Shown here in pieces: positions 21,863 to 32,539 of a DNA stretch of 64,000 bases. The first letter of the stretch is position 1. Each line of letters begins with the position of its first letter. The notes beneath the pieces were generated by a model that did not search any database, was not told the origin of the DNA, and saw only the letters and a program-made list of their open reading frames with translations. Origin of the DNA: Locusta migratoria. Its lineage: Eukaryota > Arthropoda > Insecta > Orthoptera > Acrididae. A program made the position numbers and the translations under genes. The DNA lies in the NCBI GenBank assembly GCA_026315105.1, contig CM048745.1, forward strand, positions 757,717,006 through 757,781,005. The letters run 5' to 3'.

Positions 21863-22054
21863 TCCGGACGCGGTGGCCGAGGGGGCTGCGGCGCGCCAGT
21901 CACGGTCTGCACGGCCACTACGGTCGGGGGTTCGAATCCCCCCTCGGGCATGGATATTTGTGCCGTCCTTAGTGTTAGCTGGTTCATAACTAGTTTGTAA
22001 GTTTAGGGACTGATGACGCCGTATTTAAGTCCCATAAGCTATACAAACATTTGA
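21863..22054 (+). mobile_element. SINE (family A), full length
   Basis: 192 bp flanked by ACATAATCTTT at 21852-21862 and 22055-22065. Head GACGCGGTGGCCGAGG, B box GGGGTTCGAATCCCCCC. It ends CATTTGA directly at the target duplication. The best consensus-like copy in the window. Confidence 0.97.
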
Positions 22055-22065
22055 ACATAATCTTT

Positions 22066-22715
22066 CACTCACACCGTCCACCAGTAATTCATTAAATTCG
22101 GTTACATAATTATTAACTCTCTATTAATATTCTCTGTTTTATTCAACCTGAAGGAAATCAAGTACCAGTTTGGCAATGGAATTAAAGTTTCTTTCTGGTG
22201 ACACTGCAGTTCTCTCGGAAAAGGGGAAGAAATAAAAGGTTGAGTAGTAAAAGAATTAAAATAGAACTTTGGCCAGGTAATTAAAGTTTCTTCGATGGCA
22301 TAGTAATTCTCTCAGAGAAGAGAGAACTAGGAAGAGGAGCTGAGGAGAATGTATAATGAACACTCTAGAATAGGTATAAGAAGGAGAGAGAGATGTATTT
22401 GAAGGAGTTTCTGCAGCTTATATGCAACATAGCGCGTCTTTTACGCGATTATATTAGGACCGATAAGTCAATATGTAGTTTGGCAATAGTGGTTTCCGAC
22501 GTGTGTGCGGTAAATTCGTAAACTTTAAATATGCCGTCGTCAGCACCAAATTATGAAAGAGGATGAACTTTGTCTACGAATATAACTCTATACGAGATTC
22601 TACTTAAAATACTACCAGGTCCTTTATGTTATTGCATTTATGAATCAAAGTTGGACGTTGCTAAGACGTTCCTCAGAATACGTACAATACACATGCTTAT
22701 TATTGATCTGGTGTA
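22066..22715. other. Spacer with no gene seen
   Basis: AT-rich. A short direct repeat (TTAAAGTTTCTTTCTGGTGACACTGCAGTTCTCT-like, 22190 and 22280) shares AATTAAAGTTTCTT and AATTCTCTC. Not recognised. Confidence 0.4.
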
Positions 22716-22718
22716 TGG

Positions 22719-22905
22719 GAAGCGTGCCTGTATAGCCCAACTGGTTAAGGCGACCGCCGGATCGAAGTGGGAAATCCGGGTTTGAATCTCGGTCCAGCAC
22801 AAATTTTCAACTTCGCCGTTGAATTTATTTCAACGCCATAAAACGGTCGAAATATTTCAATAATTAGAATTCGTAAAATTATGGTCGTTAATGTCAACAA
22901 ATTGT
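22719..22905 (+). mobile_element. tRNA-derived SINE (family D)
   Basis: GGGAAGCGTGCCTGTATAGC opens a tRNA-like head with AACTGGTTAAGGCGACCG, then B-box-like GGGTTTGAATCTCGG and CCAGCACAAATTTTC. A second copy starts at 44207. A and B box spacing fits an RNA polymerase III promoter. Confidence 0.88.
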
Positions 22906-23072
22906 GTCTGTTATTTCGGACATGTCCAAAAGAACAGACACGATAATTGTAAAATATGTCACCAACAGGCAAGTAACAGTTTCAATGTGAACTCATTCAA
23001 TCGCTCGATCCCTTGCGGTTATCCAGTATAGGCTGCGTGAAAGAGGAAACAAGGGGCAGGGGGCTAGATGTT

Positions 23073-23133
23073 CAGAATTTTAGTGTATAGAAATATTGAT
23101 TTTGGGGATCAGTGATGGAAATTAATTTTCTGC
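23073..23133 (+). pseudogene. trnP: Mitochondrial trnP copy in NUMT
   Basis: Cloverleaf elements are visible: acceptor CAGAA/TTCTG and anticodon stem TGAT/ATCA around loop TTTGGGG with anticodon TGG. In the organelle this would carry proline; in the nucleus it is a passenger. Confidence 0.75.
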
Positions 23134-23157
23134 CATTGAAGTTTTAAAAGTATTTTC

Positions 23158-23187
23158 TTAATTTTGGTTTACAAATTATTAAAACTA
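23158..23187 (-). pseudogene. trnT: Remnant of mitochondrial trnT, antisense
   Basis: TTTTGGTTTACAA...ATTAAAAC resembles the reverse complement of insect mitochondrial tRNA-Thr, with the central anticodon region deleted. Its position between trnP and nad4L fits the mitochondrial order. Confidence 0.5.
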
Positions 23188-23282
23188 ATGTGTATATTTG
23201 GTTTATTTAGTTGTTTATCAATTTATTTTTCTAGTGTTTATTTTGATCGAAACGTAAACACTTATTGGTGGTTTTATTAAGA

Positions 23283-23496
23283 TTAGAATATATTGTTGTT
23301 TCTTTATTTATATTGGTTGTTGTATTTCTTGTTGAGTTTCATTATGATAATTTTTTTCCTGTTATTTTGTTTTTCTGTTTTTCCTGTTTGTGAAGGTGCT
23401 TTAGGTCTTTCACTTTTGGTTTCAATAATTCGTTCTCATGGTAATGATTTTTTTAATTCTTTCTTTTTGTATTTATGTTATGGTACTTCTTTATAA
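23283..23496 (+). pseudogene. nad4L: Mitochondrial nad4L copy (NADH dehydrogenase subunit 4L), frameshifted
   Basis: The second half reads FPVCEGALGLSLLVSIIR, then SHGNDFF, the diagnostic C-terminal half of insect ND4L, a small membrane subunit of respiratory complex I. Just upstream, another frame reads LEYIVVSLFI, the expected preceding segment, so a frameshift separates them. The start region is missing or altered. Confidence 0.85.
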
Positions 23497-23509
23497 TTGT
23501 TGTTTTTGA

Positions 23510-23745
23510 TCCCATAAATTGAGATCACTTTATACAAATTAAAATTTTGATAACCCTGATACAAAAGGTAAAAAAATGAATCTTACTTATTATAAATTTA
23601 AATTAATAATTTTTAATTCAATAACATTACTAATAAAATATAATTAAAAAATCATTTCAATAAAAAATCTTGAGACAAAAATAAATAAAATTATTTTTAT
23701 TAAAATAAATAAACATCAAAACAACTAAATGGAAGGGTGATGTTC
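23510..23745 (-). pseudogene. Possible mitochondrial large rRNA fragment in NUMT
   Basis: The minus strand contains ACCTTTTGTATCAGGGTT, a phrase I associate with the 5' part of insect 16S rRNA, in AT-rich context. Recalled similarity only; the join to nad4L would be a mitochondrial rearrangement or a two-fragment insertion. Confidence 0.5.
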
Positions 23746-23837
23746 CTAAATATTATCAAAAAATTCTAAAATCCTATACCCATGTGGTCACCTTGTAAGT
23801 CCCATACATTTCCAAACAATGGAAACCTTTTATAGCC

Positions 23838-23844
<7 letters not shown>

Positions 23845-23876
<32 letters not shown>
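23845..23876. repeat. (CA)n microsatellite
   Basis: Pure CA dinucleotide run of about 32 bp beside the left end of the mariner-type element. Confidence 0.97.
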
Positions 23877-23877
<1 letters not shown>

Positions 23878-23885
23878 TATATTAG

Positions 23886-25422
23886 GGTGTTTCACTAAGT
23901 GTGTTTGCCTCTGTCACTTATAAAATAATAGGTGACGGGAAATTTTAATGCGGTAGGTCAACACAAGAAATGTTACACTTTATGCGGAGCAATGAACATA
24001 GTTTATTGTATCATTTTCCAAAGAGTTACAGCACAAAGATATAATTTTTTAAATGGAACAACAGTTTTTTCTATCGTGCATTGGAATCGTTGAAACCAGT
24101 TGCGGCCAAATCAATTTAAACTACATTCCTATCACTGTTAGTTTGGGAGCTACAACCCTTCAGAGTTTCAGGGGGCAGATACCACACGCTGTACATAATG
24201 CATGACTGTGTGGTGGATGTTGGATGTTATGGCGGTGAGAAGTTGATTTACATGAGATGTTCAAATGTGTGTCCATGTTCCTCAATGCATAATGCAATGC
24301 GCCGTCGAAAGGATCTGCGGACGAGATGATTTCATCCCCAATGATTCCACACCATACGTCAATAGACCACCTACATTGACGGTCGACCCATCGAGGATTG
24401 TTTGCGGCCCAGTAGAGCATGTTATGGCGATTCACTACACCATAATTTGTGAACGTGGACTCATCAGAGAGCATAACACTTTGTAAAGACTCCAGCGTGA
24501 AATTACGCATGGCCCACTCACAGAATGTCACTCTTGCACGGAAATCGTTCCCATGCAGCTCCTGGGTCAGTGACAGGCGGTACGGGTGAAACCTGTGGCT
24601 GTGTACTGTACGCCACACAGATGTGAGACTGACACCAGCGACTGCAGCAACGGCTCGTAAGCTGACATGAAGATCGTGGTATAGTGCAGCTAAAACGAAC
24701 ACCTCCGTCTCCTCACTTTTTGCAGGTCTTCGTCTGTTACTGCGGCGCATTACCAAGCTGCCTGTTTCCCGAAGTCGTTGTTCAGGACGTAAGAACGTAA
24801 TGGCTGCCGGGGCTCTTCGCCTAGGATATCTCACGGCATACGCCGTGGCTGCTTCAGTGGCATCGTGTCCGCCCTCGCCGAGCATCGGCAACATGTCAAC
24901 GTACTCGTTGTTCGTGTATGCCATCGTCATCCGATGTCAGTAACTGTGGTGTATTGAGCCTCGGTTGTTTGTGTGGCTCCAACTGTCGGGTATACGGCCG
25001 TGTGCGGCGACAGTCGGCAGTCTAATAGCGCATCGAGGAAGCTTCTCGCTCCGTGACACCGGCGACGTTATAACTCGGTCGCACCACATTTAGAAGGCGC
25101 ATTGCATTATGCGCAGCGTTTGTGGTATCTGCCCATGAAACGTTGAATGGTTGTAGCTCCCAAACCAACAGTGATAGGAATGTAGTTTAAATTGATTTGG
25201 ACGCAGCTGGTTTCAACGAATCCAATGCACGATAGAAAAAAACAAACTATTGTTCAATTAAAAAATATATCTTTGTGCTGTACCTCTTTGGAAAATGATA
25301 GAATAAACTATGTTCATATCTCCGCAGAAAGTGTAACATTTCTTGTGTTGACCTACCACATTAAAATTACCCGCCACCTACTATTTTATAAGTTACAGAG
25401 GCAAACACACTTAGTGAAACAC
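23886..25422 (-). mobile_element. Mariner-related transposon with about 265-bp terminal inverted repeats
   Basis: The left end GGGTGTTTCACTAAGTGTGT matches the right end inverted (ACACACTTAGTGAAACACCC), with TA on both sides. Similarity continues inward to GAGCTACAACC on both arms (to about 24150 and from about 25150). The element is 1.5 kb, close to full length, with one minus-strand transposase frame. The long repeats are unusual for mariner, which normally has about 30 bp. Confidence 0.92.
24160..24930 (-). pseudogene. Mariner-related transposase, C-terminally truncated (256 aa)
   Basis: The N-terminus MAYTNNEYVDMLPMLGEG matches the DUF4817-type HTH seen in many insect transposases. A second HTH follows (AGVSLTSVWRTVH), then the start of the DDE domain (VMLSDESTFTN, ending VDVWCGIIGD-like as SIDVWCGIIGDEI). 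The first Asp is present, but the sequence jumps after MDTHLN to unrelated residues. The second Asp block (usually DGAPAH) and third acidic residue are therefore deleted. Inactive unless helped in trans. Confidence 0.88.
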
Positions 25423-25832
25423 CCTATATATATATATTATACCATCCTATACGAGAGATCTATTAAGAACAGGTAAATATTACGTTGACGAAAGTTTTTC
25501 TCGCTTACAATCCCGAAAAATAACAAAAGAAAACTATTTTTATAGCTAACTACTTTTTCGCTCTGACATAGCTGTATTAGGTTGTATTTGGTTGAACTTG
25601 AACACTGTAATACATTTTAATATATCTCTCTTTCATTAAATATATATTTCGGCAAAACAGAAGTCGTCAGGTGTCTTTCTGCAAACACATTTTTCGTTAA
25701 CAATACGTAGCCAACTATAACAAAGAAAAAACAAATTCTCATTATAAGTAGTGTAGTACATACGGTGTCTAGAGGCTGCATTTTGCTTTACTGACTCTTA
25801 TTATATTTTTGTGTGGCATATTATAGTATCTC
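25423..25832. other. AT-rich spacer, no gene seen
   Basis: Starts with a short TA run, then unremarkable AT-rich sequence up to the LINE tail. Confidence 0.5.
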
Positions 25833-25833
25833 A

Positions 25834-27640
25834 TGTTGTTGTTGTTGTTGTGGTCTTCAGTCCGGAGACTGGTTTGATGCAGATCTCCATCCTACTCTAT
25901 TCCGAACAAGCCTCTTAATCTCCTCATAAGAATGGCAACCTACATCTGTCTGAATCGGCTTACTGTATCCATCTCTTGGTCTCCCTCTGCGGTTTTTACC
26001 CCAAACACTTCCCTCCAATGCTAAACTCACGATTCCTTCATGTCTAAGAATGTGTCCTATCAATTGATCCCTTCTTTTAGTCGAGGTATGCCAAAATTCC
26101 GTTTCTCCCCAATTCTGTTCAGCACCTATTGATTAGTTACGCGATCCACCCACCTAATCTTCAGCATTCTTCTGTAGCACCACATTTCGAAAGTCTCTAC
26201 CCTCTTCCTGTCCGCACTGTTTATTGACCATGTTTCACTACCATACAAGAGAACACTCCACACAAATGCCTTAAAAAAGGACTTCCTTATACGTAAACTA
26301 ATATTCGACGTTAACAAATTTTTCTTTTAAAAAACTCTTTTCTTCCAATTGCCATTCTGCATTTTATATCCTCTGTACTGCGACCATCGTATGTTATTTT
26401 ACTACCCAAGTAACAAAACTCATCTACCACCTTTATTGTTTCGTTATCTAATCTAATTCCTTCAGCATCTGATTTTCATAGGCTGCACTCCATTACCCTT
26501 GTTTTGCTCTTGTTAATGTTCATCAATCCGCTCAACTGCTTTTCCAAATCCTTCGCTGTCTCTGACAGAATTACAATGTCACCGGCCAAACGCAATGTTT
26601 TTATTTATTCGCCTGAACTTTAATTCCTTTTCTAAATTTCTCCTTGCTCATTGTACAATTTGAGAATGGCTACAACCCTGTCTTACTCCCTTCCCAACCA
26701 CTGCATCCCTTTCATGCCCTTCAACTCTGACAACCGCTGTCTGGTTTTGTACAAGTTGTAAATAACCTTACGCTCCCTATATTTTACTCCTGCTTGCTTC
26801 AGAACTTTAAAGAGTTTATTCCAATCAACATTGTCAAAAGCCTTCTCCAAATCTACAAAAGCTAGAAATGTTTGTTTGCCTTTTCTTAATCTATCTTCTA
26901 GGATAAGCCGTAAAGTGAGTATTGCGTCCCGTGTTCCTACATTTCTCCTGAATCCAAACTGATCTTCCCCGAGGTCAACTTCTACCAGATTTTCCATCCT
27001 CCTGTAACTAATTCGTATTAAAATTTTGCAACCATGACTTATCAGACTAATTTTTCTGTAATTTTCACACCTGTCTGCACCTGCTTTGTTTGGAATAGGG
27101 GTTATATCAATTTTCTTAAAGTCTGAGTACTTCGCCTGTTTCATACATCTTACACACCAGATGAAACAATTTTGTCATGGCTGGTTCTCCCAGAGACTTC
27201 AGTAGCTCTGTGGAAATATCATCTACTTCAGGGGCCTTGTTTCGACTTCCGTCTTTCAGTGCTCTGTCAAATTCATCTCTCAGTATAGTATCTCCTATTC
27301 CTTCTTCATTTACTTCTTCTTCCCTTCCTACACTATTGTCTCTAAGTTAATTTCCTTTATTGAGCCCCCTATATATTCTTTCCATCTTCCGGCTTTCCCT
27401 TCTTCGCTGAGATATGGTTTTCCATCGGAGTTCTTGATATTCATAGAGCTGTTTTTCTTGTCTCCAAAGTCTGTTTTGTTTTCCTGTAGGCGGTATCTAT
27501 TTTTCCCTTATGTACACATTCTTCTACAGACTTGCATTTTGCTTCTAGCCACTTCTGCTTAGCCATTTTATATTTCCTGTCTATCTCATTTCTTAGTCGT
27601 CTGTAGTCTTTTGCCTGTTTCATTTAATGTATTTTTATAT
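25834..27640 (-). mobile_element. RTE-clade LINE fragment D
   Basis: Minus strand from the pre-RT region (27623: MKQAKDYRRLRNEIDRKYKM) through the RT to the CAA-type tail (TGTTGTTGTTGTTGTTG on the plus strand at 25834). The endonuclease half is absent (5' truncation). No SINE inserted. Confidence 0.93.
25857..27144 (-). pseudogene. RTE reverse transcriptase, fragment D
   Basis: The 26683-27144 frame has ENYRKISLISHGCKIL, DQFGFRRNVGTRDAI and FVDLEKAFDNVDWNKLF, ending before the catalytic FADD block. The corresponding DNA near 26590 reads as a decayed RFADDIVIL. 26126-26317 (LRIRKSFFKAFVWSV) and 25857-26063 (GHILRHEGIVSLALEGSVWG) give the thumb and C-terminus. At least three frame breaks. Confidence 0.9.
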
Positions 27641-27726
27641 TTTCCTCATTCATCAATTAAATTTAGTATTTCCTATGATATACAATGATTTTTGTTGGAA
27701 TTTCCTTTCCACCTATGTCCTCCGCT

Positions 27727-27727
<1 letters not shown>

Positions 27728-27770
<43 letters not shown>

Positions 27771-27835
27771 AATAAATAAATAAATAAATAAAAAAATAAA
27801 AGAAAATAAAAAAAAGAAAATAAAAAAAATAAAAA
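27728..27835. repeat. Poly(A) run followed by (AAAT)n
   Basis: About 40 A residues, then AATAAATAAATAAATA units. Possibly the tail of a lost retroelement. Confidence 0.9.
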
Positions 27836-28394
27836 AAATCACACCAATTTTATTCAAGGAGTACGATTTTTGTTCTGTGTACATTTATGGGAAAGCCTTT
27901 TTCTAATTATATCAGTTTCGATGACTTCCTTGTATAATTAGTTTTAAAAATCGGTACTTCATTTTTCATGCCCACATATTTATGTAATAAAATCTTACAA
28001 CTGAGGTTAACACGCGAAGATGAATTCGCTATCCCCCTACCGATTTTATTGAAAATTCATGGATAAATTCGGAGCTCTTCTCTCTGTCAATGGTGATAGC
28101 CCTGAAACATTCTAGATATTCAAAAGGGAGAAAATCTCTTATAATCAATATCTTTGACATGAACGCCGCAAACACGACTGTTATTGTGTGGTTTGGAGTT
28201 GTCCCTCCCAATAACGCGAATTTATTTATTTTAACTCCGAATCGCGAGGAAAACGGGGAAATAAATTTTAAGTCCATTTATTACGTGTGTATTCTTTTTC
28301 CAGTTATTGCATCCCTACGCTACACAGAGAGCTAGCGGAAGAGGCATTGTGGGCGCGGGCCCTCATATCCTCTTATCCAGAGGGAGGGGGAAGG

Positions 28395-28560
28395 CCGTGC
28401 GAGGATGGCCGCGCGGTCTGAGGCAGCATGTCACGAACTACTCGGCTGCTCCAGCCCAATGTTCGAGTCCTTCCTCGAGCATGGGTATATATGTGTTGTC
28501 CTTAACGTAAGTTAGTTGAAGTAGTTTTTCATTCTAGGGACGATGGCCTCAGCAGTTTGG
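28395..28560 (+). mobile_element. tRNA-derived SINE, diverged
   Basis: ATGGCCGCGCGGTCTGAGGC head, B box TGTTCGAGTCCTTCC, TCGAGCATGGGTATATATGTG body and TAGGGACGATGGCCTCAG tail region. Same general design as family A/B but a separate subfamily. Confidence 0.8.
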
Positions 28561-28599
28561 TCACCCGGGAGGTGAGAAAACTTGGATTTGATGGTCCAA

Positions 28600-28697
28600 C
28601 GGCTGCCCATATGCCAAACATCACGCAAGTCAATGCCTAACAACGGCTCGCTTGTGTAAACAGCGTAAACATGGGACGATTGAACAGTGGAAAAACG
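28600..28697 (+). pseudogene. Tc1-type transposase fragment
   Basis: With a single base gap the plus strand reads QRLAWCKQRK then GTIEQWKNV. This resembles the RLxWA..H..WT.EQWK.V segment just before the DDE domain in Tc1 transposases. It is cut off by the LINE 3' tail at 28704. Confidence 0.55.
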
Positions 28698-28945
28698 TTG
28701 TGTAGAGATTAGATTAGATTAGTTATTTGTTCCGTAGATCCATATTGAGGGGATCCTCGTGGATGTGGAACATGTCAAGAAACAAAATTTACAAGTTGAA
28801 TGACAGATAATACTAATAATATAAATACAAATACATACACTTATAATATAAATACAGATACATAAATTTTTAAAGTTTTTTTTTAATTTATTTATTTTTT
28901 TTATGCTGATAATATAATAATACTAAAATAGTATGAGTGCATGCA

Positions 28946-30376
28946 TCATTTGGTACAATTTAGAAATTCACTAATGGAGTAGAAGGAGTTGGCCACTAGA
29001 AAGTCTTTTAGGTTCCTCTTAAACTGATCTTTATTTGTAGCTAAATTTTTTATACTTGATGGTAGATTATTGAAAATGTGTGTTCCTGAGTAGTGGACCC
29101 CTTTTTGAACTAAAGTAAGTGCTTTTAAATCCTTGTGTAGATCATTTCTATTTCTAGTATTGTATGTATGAACTGAGCTGTTTGTTGGGAAAAGGGATAT
29201 TTTATTTATGACAAATTTCATTAAGGAATAAATATACTGAGAGGCAGTAGTTAATATACTCAGTTCTTTGAAGAGGTTTCTACAAGACGTCCGTGAATTT
29301 ACTCCACAAATAATACGTATTACACGTTTTTGGACTCTGAAGACTTTTGACTGACTTGAAGAGTTGCCCCAAAATATTATACCATATGACATTAAGGAAT
29401 GAAAGTAAGCAAAGTATGCAAGCTTTTTTATTTTTATGTCTCCTATGTCTGATGACACTCGTATTGAAAATGCAGATTTGTTGAGTCGTTTCTGCAGTTC
29501 TGTGGTATGCTCCTCCCAACTAAATTTATTATCAAGCTGTAATCCCAGGAATTTAATACTGTCAACCTCTTCTATCTGCACTTCCTCATACTTAATGCAT
29601 ATGCTCTCAGGAAATCTCTTACATGTTCTGAACTGCATGTAGTGCGTAATTTCAAAGTTTAATGGCAATGAGTTAGCTTTAAACCGTTTATTAATGTTCA
29701 TGAAAATATCATTAGCAGATCTTTCTATCATTATACTTGACGTACTTTTTATTGCAATACTTGTATCATCTGCAAACAAAACGAACTCTGCTTCTGGTAG
29801 TGTAACTGATGAGAGATCATTAATGTACACAAGAAAAAGCAATGGCCCTAAGATGGATCCTTGTGGGACACCACATGTAATTTCTTCCCAATCCGATGAT
29901 GACTGTTGGCCTAATTCACTAGTCACTTGCACTGACACCCTTTGTTTCCTGTTAGTGAGGTACGACTTGAACCATTTTGCAGCATTTCCCGTGACCCCAT
30001 AGAATTCTAATTTACTTAAAAGGATGTTATGGTTCACACAATCAAATGCCTTTGACAAATCACAGAAAATACCTGCTGCTTGCAATTTATTATCTAATGA
30101 ATTAATTACATTCTCACTGTAAGTGTAAATAGCCTTCTCCATGTCGGAACCTTTCAGAAATCCAAACTGTGTTCTAGACAATATGCCATTTGTGGTTAAG
30201 TGGTTGAGAAGCTGCTTGTACATTACCTTTTCTATAATTTTTGAGAACGCTGGCAAAAGTGAAATGGGTCTGTAGTTTGATGGTATCTCTTTATCCCCCT
30301 TCTTGAAGAGAGGGTTAATATCTGCATATTTTAGCCAATCAGGAAATGTTCCCGTTGTAATAGACTGGTTACACAA
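28946..30376 (-). CDS. CR1/Jockey-group reverse transcriptase, 476-codon frame
   Basis: The frame contains SNYRPISLLPAFSKIIEK, FCDLSKAFDCVNHNILLSKL, CGVPQGSILGPLLF and the catalytic EFVLFADDTSI. The thumb and C-terminal connection end at NSFYSISEFLNC. Palm motifs are intact (FADD, GVPQGSILGPLLF). The Met at 30376 is probably not the true start: matching upstream protein sequence (KNSSGYDEIS) continues to about 30510 but is shifted by a small deletion near 30410. So this is the downstream part of one long ORF2, not a gene of its own. Confidence 0.88.
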   Translation of the reverse strand: MCNQSITTGTFPDWLKYADINPLFKKGDKEIPSNYRPISLLPAFSKIIEKVMYKQLLNHLTTNGILSRTQFGFLKGSDMEKAIYTYSENVINSLDNKLQAAGIFCDLSKAFDCVNHNILLSKLEFYGVTGNAAKWFKSYLTNRKQRVSVQVTSELGQQSSSDWEEITCGVPQGSILGPLLFLVYINDLSSVTLPEAEFVLFADDTSIAIKSTSSIMIERSANDIFMNINKRFKANSLPLNFEITHYMQFRTCKRFPESICIKYEEVQIEEVDSIKFLGLQLDNKFSWEEHTTELQKRLNKSAFSIRVSSDIGDIKIKKLAYFAYFHSLMSYGIIFWGNSSSQSKVFRVQKRVIRIICGVNSRTSCRNLFKELSILTTASQYIYSLMKFVINKISLFPTNSSVHTYNTRNRNDLHKDLKALTLVQKGVHYSGTHIFNNLPSSIKNLATNKDQFKRNLKDFLVANSFYSISEFLNCTK

Positions 30377-30600
30377 ATAACTTAAGATTGTGCTAAGTTC
30401 ACAAGAACACGCTTTAATTTTGTTGATATTTCATCGTAACCACTGGAATTCTTTGTTTTTAAAGATTTTATTATGGAAGATATTTCTTGTGGTGAAGTGA
30501 CTGACATATTCAAGTGTGTGAAGTAAATGCTAGTTTCAAATATTCAAGGGCATTATTTACTGACCCAGACAATCCCATACTATCAGTAACGGATATAAAG
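30377..30600 (-). pseudogene. Upstream RT linker, frameshifted
   Basis: The minus strand encodes SVNNALEYLKLAFTSHT, and after frame changes KNSSGYDEISTK, the SGYDE motif that precedes CR1-type RT. The break lies near 30410. Confidence 0.75.
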
Positions 30601-31071
30601 TTTTGTGTCCCATCCTCGTCGCCGCTATGCGTCTCGTTTCCGTCGTAGGTGTCGGTAGCCGAGTGGAAAGAGACCGACCCAGGAATAAAGATAGCACGCT
30701 GGTGCAGGTACAGAGGGGAGCAGCCAGAAACTAGAAACACTAGAGTAAATTAGAACGAGATATATATTGAACAGAATTTATACAATACTTAACTTATACA
30801 GAGATCAGTACTGCAGAATGCTGATACATAGTTGTTAGAGACCTGCCTGGTGCCTGTACGATAGCCAAGTCTTCACTGGTGCCTATCTGATTCCGAAGGT
30901 CCTAACTGGTTGCTATCTCAGTCCCAAGTGAACGATGTCGTTCAGTGGTGGCCACGAGCGGAATTGTCACAGAGGGTGCTCGTGGCTGACGCCGTAAGAA
31001 CGCCGCGCCGTGCGTGCATGGCGGCGCGCGGCGAAAGTAGGTGGCGCGCACTTTGGACTTGTGCGACACCA
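30601..31071 (-). repeat. LTR-like repeat, copy 1 (in the LINE)
   Basis: 471 bp on the minus strand starting TGGTGTCGCACAAG and ending GATGGGACACAAAA. It is flanked by ATAAAG at 30595-30600 and 31072-31077, a 6-bp target duplication. It has a TATATATATC-type AT box, and near its end GCGGCGACGAGG, resembling leader sequence downstream of Gypsy LTRs. A second copy is inverted at 34662. It lacks a perfect TG...CA frame, so 'LTR-like' is deliberate. Confidence 0.72.
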
Positions 31072-31193
31072 ATAAAGTACTTGTTAAATACATTTGCCGC
31101 ACTATGCCCATCAGTTACTAATGTCTCAGCTACTCTTCATCCTACCTGCTCTTGTTCCTTTCTGGTTCTACCAGTCTCCTCTTTCACTATATC

Positions 31194-32465
31194 TCATATT
31201 GTTTTTATTTGGTTTCCTGATGTTGCTATCTTCTTTTCATAGTGCATTTGTTTAGATACCTGAATAACTTTTTTTAATATTTTACAGTATTCCTTATATT
31301 TAGTTAAATCATCATCATTGCAACTACTCTTGGCTGATAGATACATTTTCCTTTTTGTCTTACATGAAATCTTTATTCCTCGTGTAATCCAAGGTTTTAT
31401 TATATACTTCTGTTTAATTCGCGTTAATTTTAGAGGAAAACAGTTTTCAAACATGATACTAACATTATTAATGAATACATTATATTTTTCATTCATGTCA
31501 TTAGCACTATATACATCTTTCCAGTTCATGTCTTTGAGGAGTTTTCTAAAATTTTCAATTTTTGGTGGGTTGACTACTCTCCTGTATGTAGATTTTGCAG
31601 TCTTCATAATCTGTTTAGAATCTATACCTAAAACAAGGAGCTGCATATCATGATCTGACAGGCCATTTATTATTGGTTTTATGATATGATTTTGTTCCTT
31701 TGATTTGTCTATAAAAATATTATTAATTGCTGTCCTAGAGGTTTTAGTTATCCTAGTTGGAAAGTTTACGGTGTGTGTTAGGTTGAAAGACAAAGTTACT
31801 GACTGCAATAAATTTTTACTGGAGGACTGCATAAGAAAATCTCTATTAAAGTCACCAGCAACCAGGATTTTTTTATTTCTTCCTGTTCAATAACCCAATA
31901 GAGCTTCTAGCTGATTTAGGAATAGATTATAATTTCCTGCAGCTGCTCGGTAAATAGTTACTATTATATAGCATCTGTTGTGGAATTCTACTTCTGTTGC
32001 ACAAGCTTCTAAGTGCTGTTCTAGACAGAATTTATTTATATCAATATTTTTGAATTTATAGCAGTTTTTAATGAATGTGGCAACTCCTCCTCCCTCCATA
32101 TCTACTCTACAGAAGTGTGAAGCTAAGTTAAATCCTGGAATGTTTAACATATCTATACTAGTGGCCACGTGATGTTCAGAGAGGCAAATTATATCAATTG
32201 GGCTAGAGGAATCTATTTCATCAATACAAATGAGTAGTTCATCAATTTTATTTCTGAGTCCTGGAATATTTTGATGTAATAAAGATAACTGATATTGCAT
32301 ACTAATGGCTTGAGTAAGATTTACTGGAAGTTTCTGAGTACTTTCTGTTAAACATTGTTTGCTAAAATCGATCTCCTGTTTATCTGCTTTTCCAAACTGA
32401 GGGTGTCTTACAATTACGTTACACAATGTGACTATTCGATGGCAGAGTATGGATATGACGTTCAT
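31194..32465 (-). pseudogene. LINE endonuclease domain, one stop codon
   Basis: Two consecutive in-register frames (32465-31887 and 31832-31194). They read SLLHQNIPGLRNKIDELLI (Asn/Gln catalytic start), CLSEHHV (Glu), then after one TGA codon VAGDFNRDFL (Asp-Asn), IDNNFI-like AINNIFID, and LSDHDMQLL (Asp-His). The full apurinic-endonuclease signature survives apart from the TGA at 31887-31889. The frame then runs into a 60-residue linker toward the RT. Confidence 0.9.
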
Positions 32466-32539
32466 CTTAAAATGTCATGCAAAAAATTTAACAGTTGGAA
32501 GTTCGAGTTGGAATTCGACAATTTAATGAGGATAGTTTA

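Larger units (their letters stand above)
23073..23745 (+). other. Nuclear mitochondrial insertion (NUMT), rearranged
   Basis: A very AT-rich block containing, in insect order on the mitochondrial N strand, a tRNA-Pro, an antisense tRNA-Thr remnant and nad4L. After nad4L it switches to sequence including AACCCTGATACAAAAGGT, which I read as the antisense of large-subunit rRNA, not the nad4 that should follow. The right edge is uncertain; repeat sequence begins near 23745. Confidence 0.75.
28704..32530 (-). mobile_element. CR1/Jockey-group LINE (family 2), interrupted by an LTR-like repeat
   Basis: Minus strand. The endonuclease part is at 32465-31194, then an insertion at 30601-31071, then the RT. 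The 3' end is marked on the plus strand by AGATTAGATTAGATTAG (28704), i.e. a TAATC-type tail on the element's own strand. The only large intact RT frame in the window besides LINE E. The upstream boundary is approximate. Confidence 0.9.

Noticed and set aside
27663..27884. 73-codon ORF, Phe-rich 'membrane protein'
   Set aside because: Translation of the poly(A)/(AAAT)n stretch on the minus strand.
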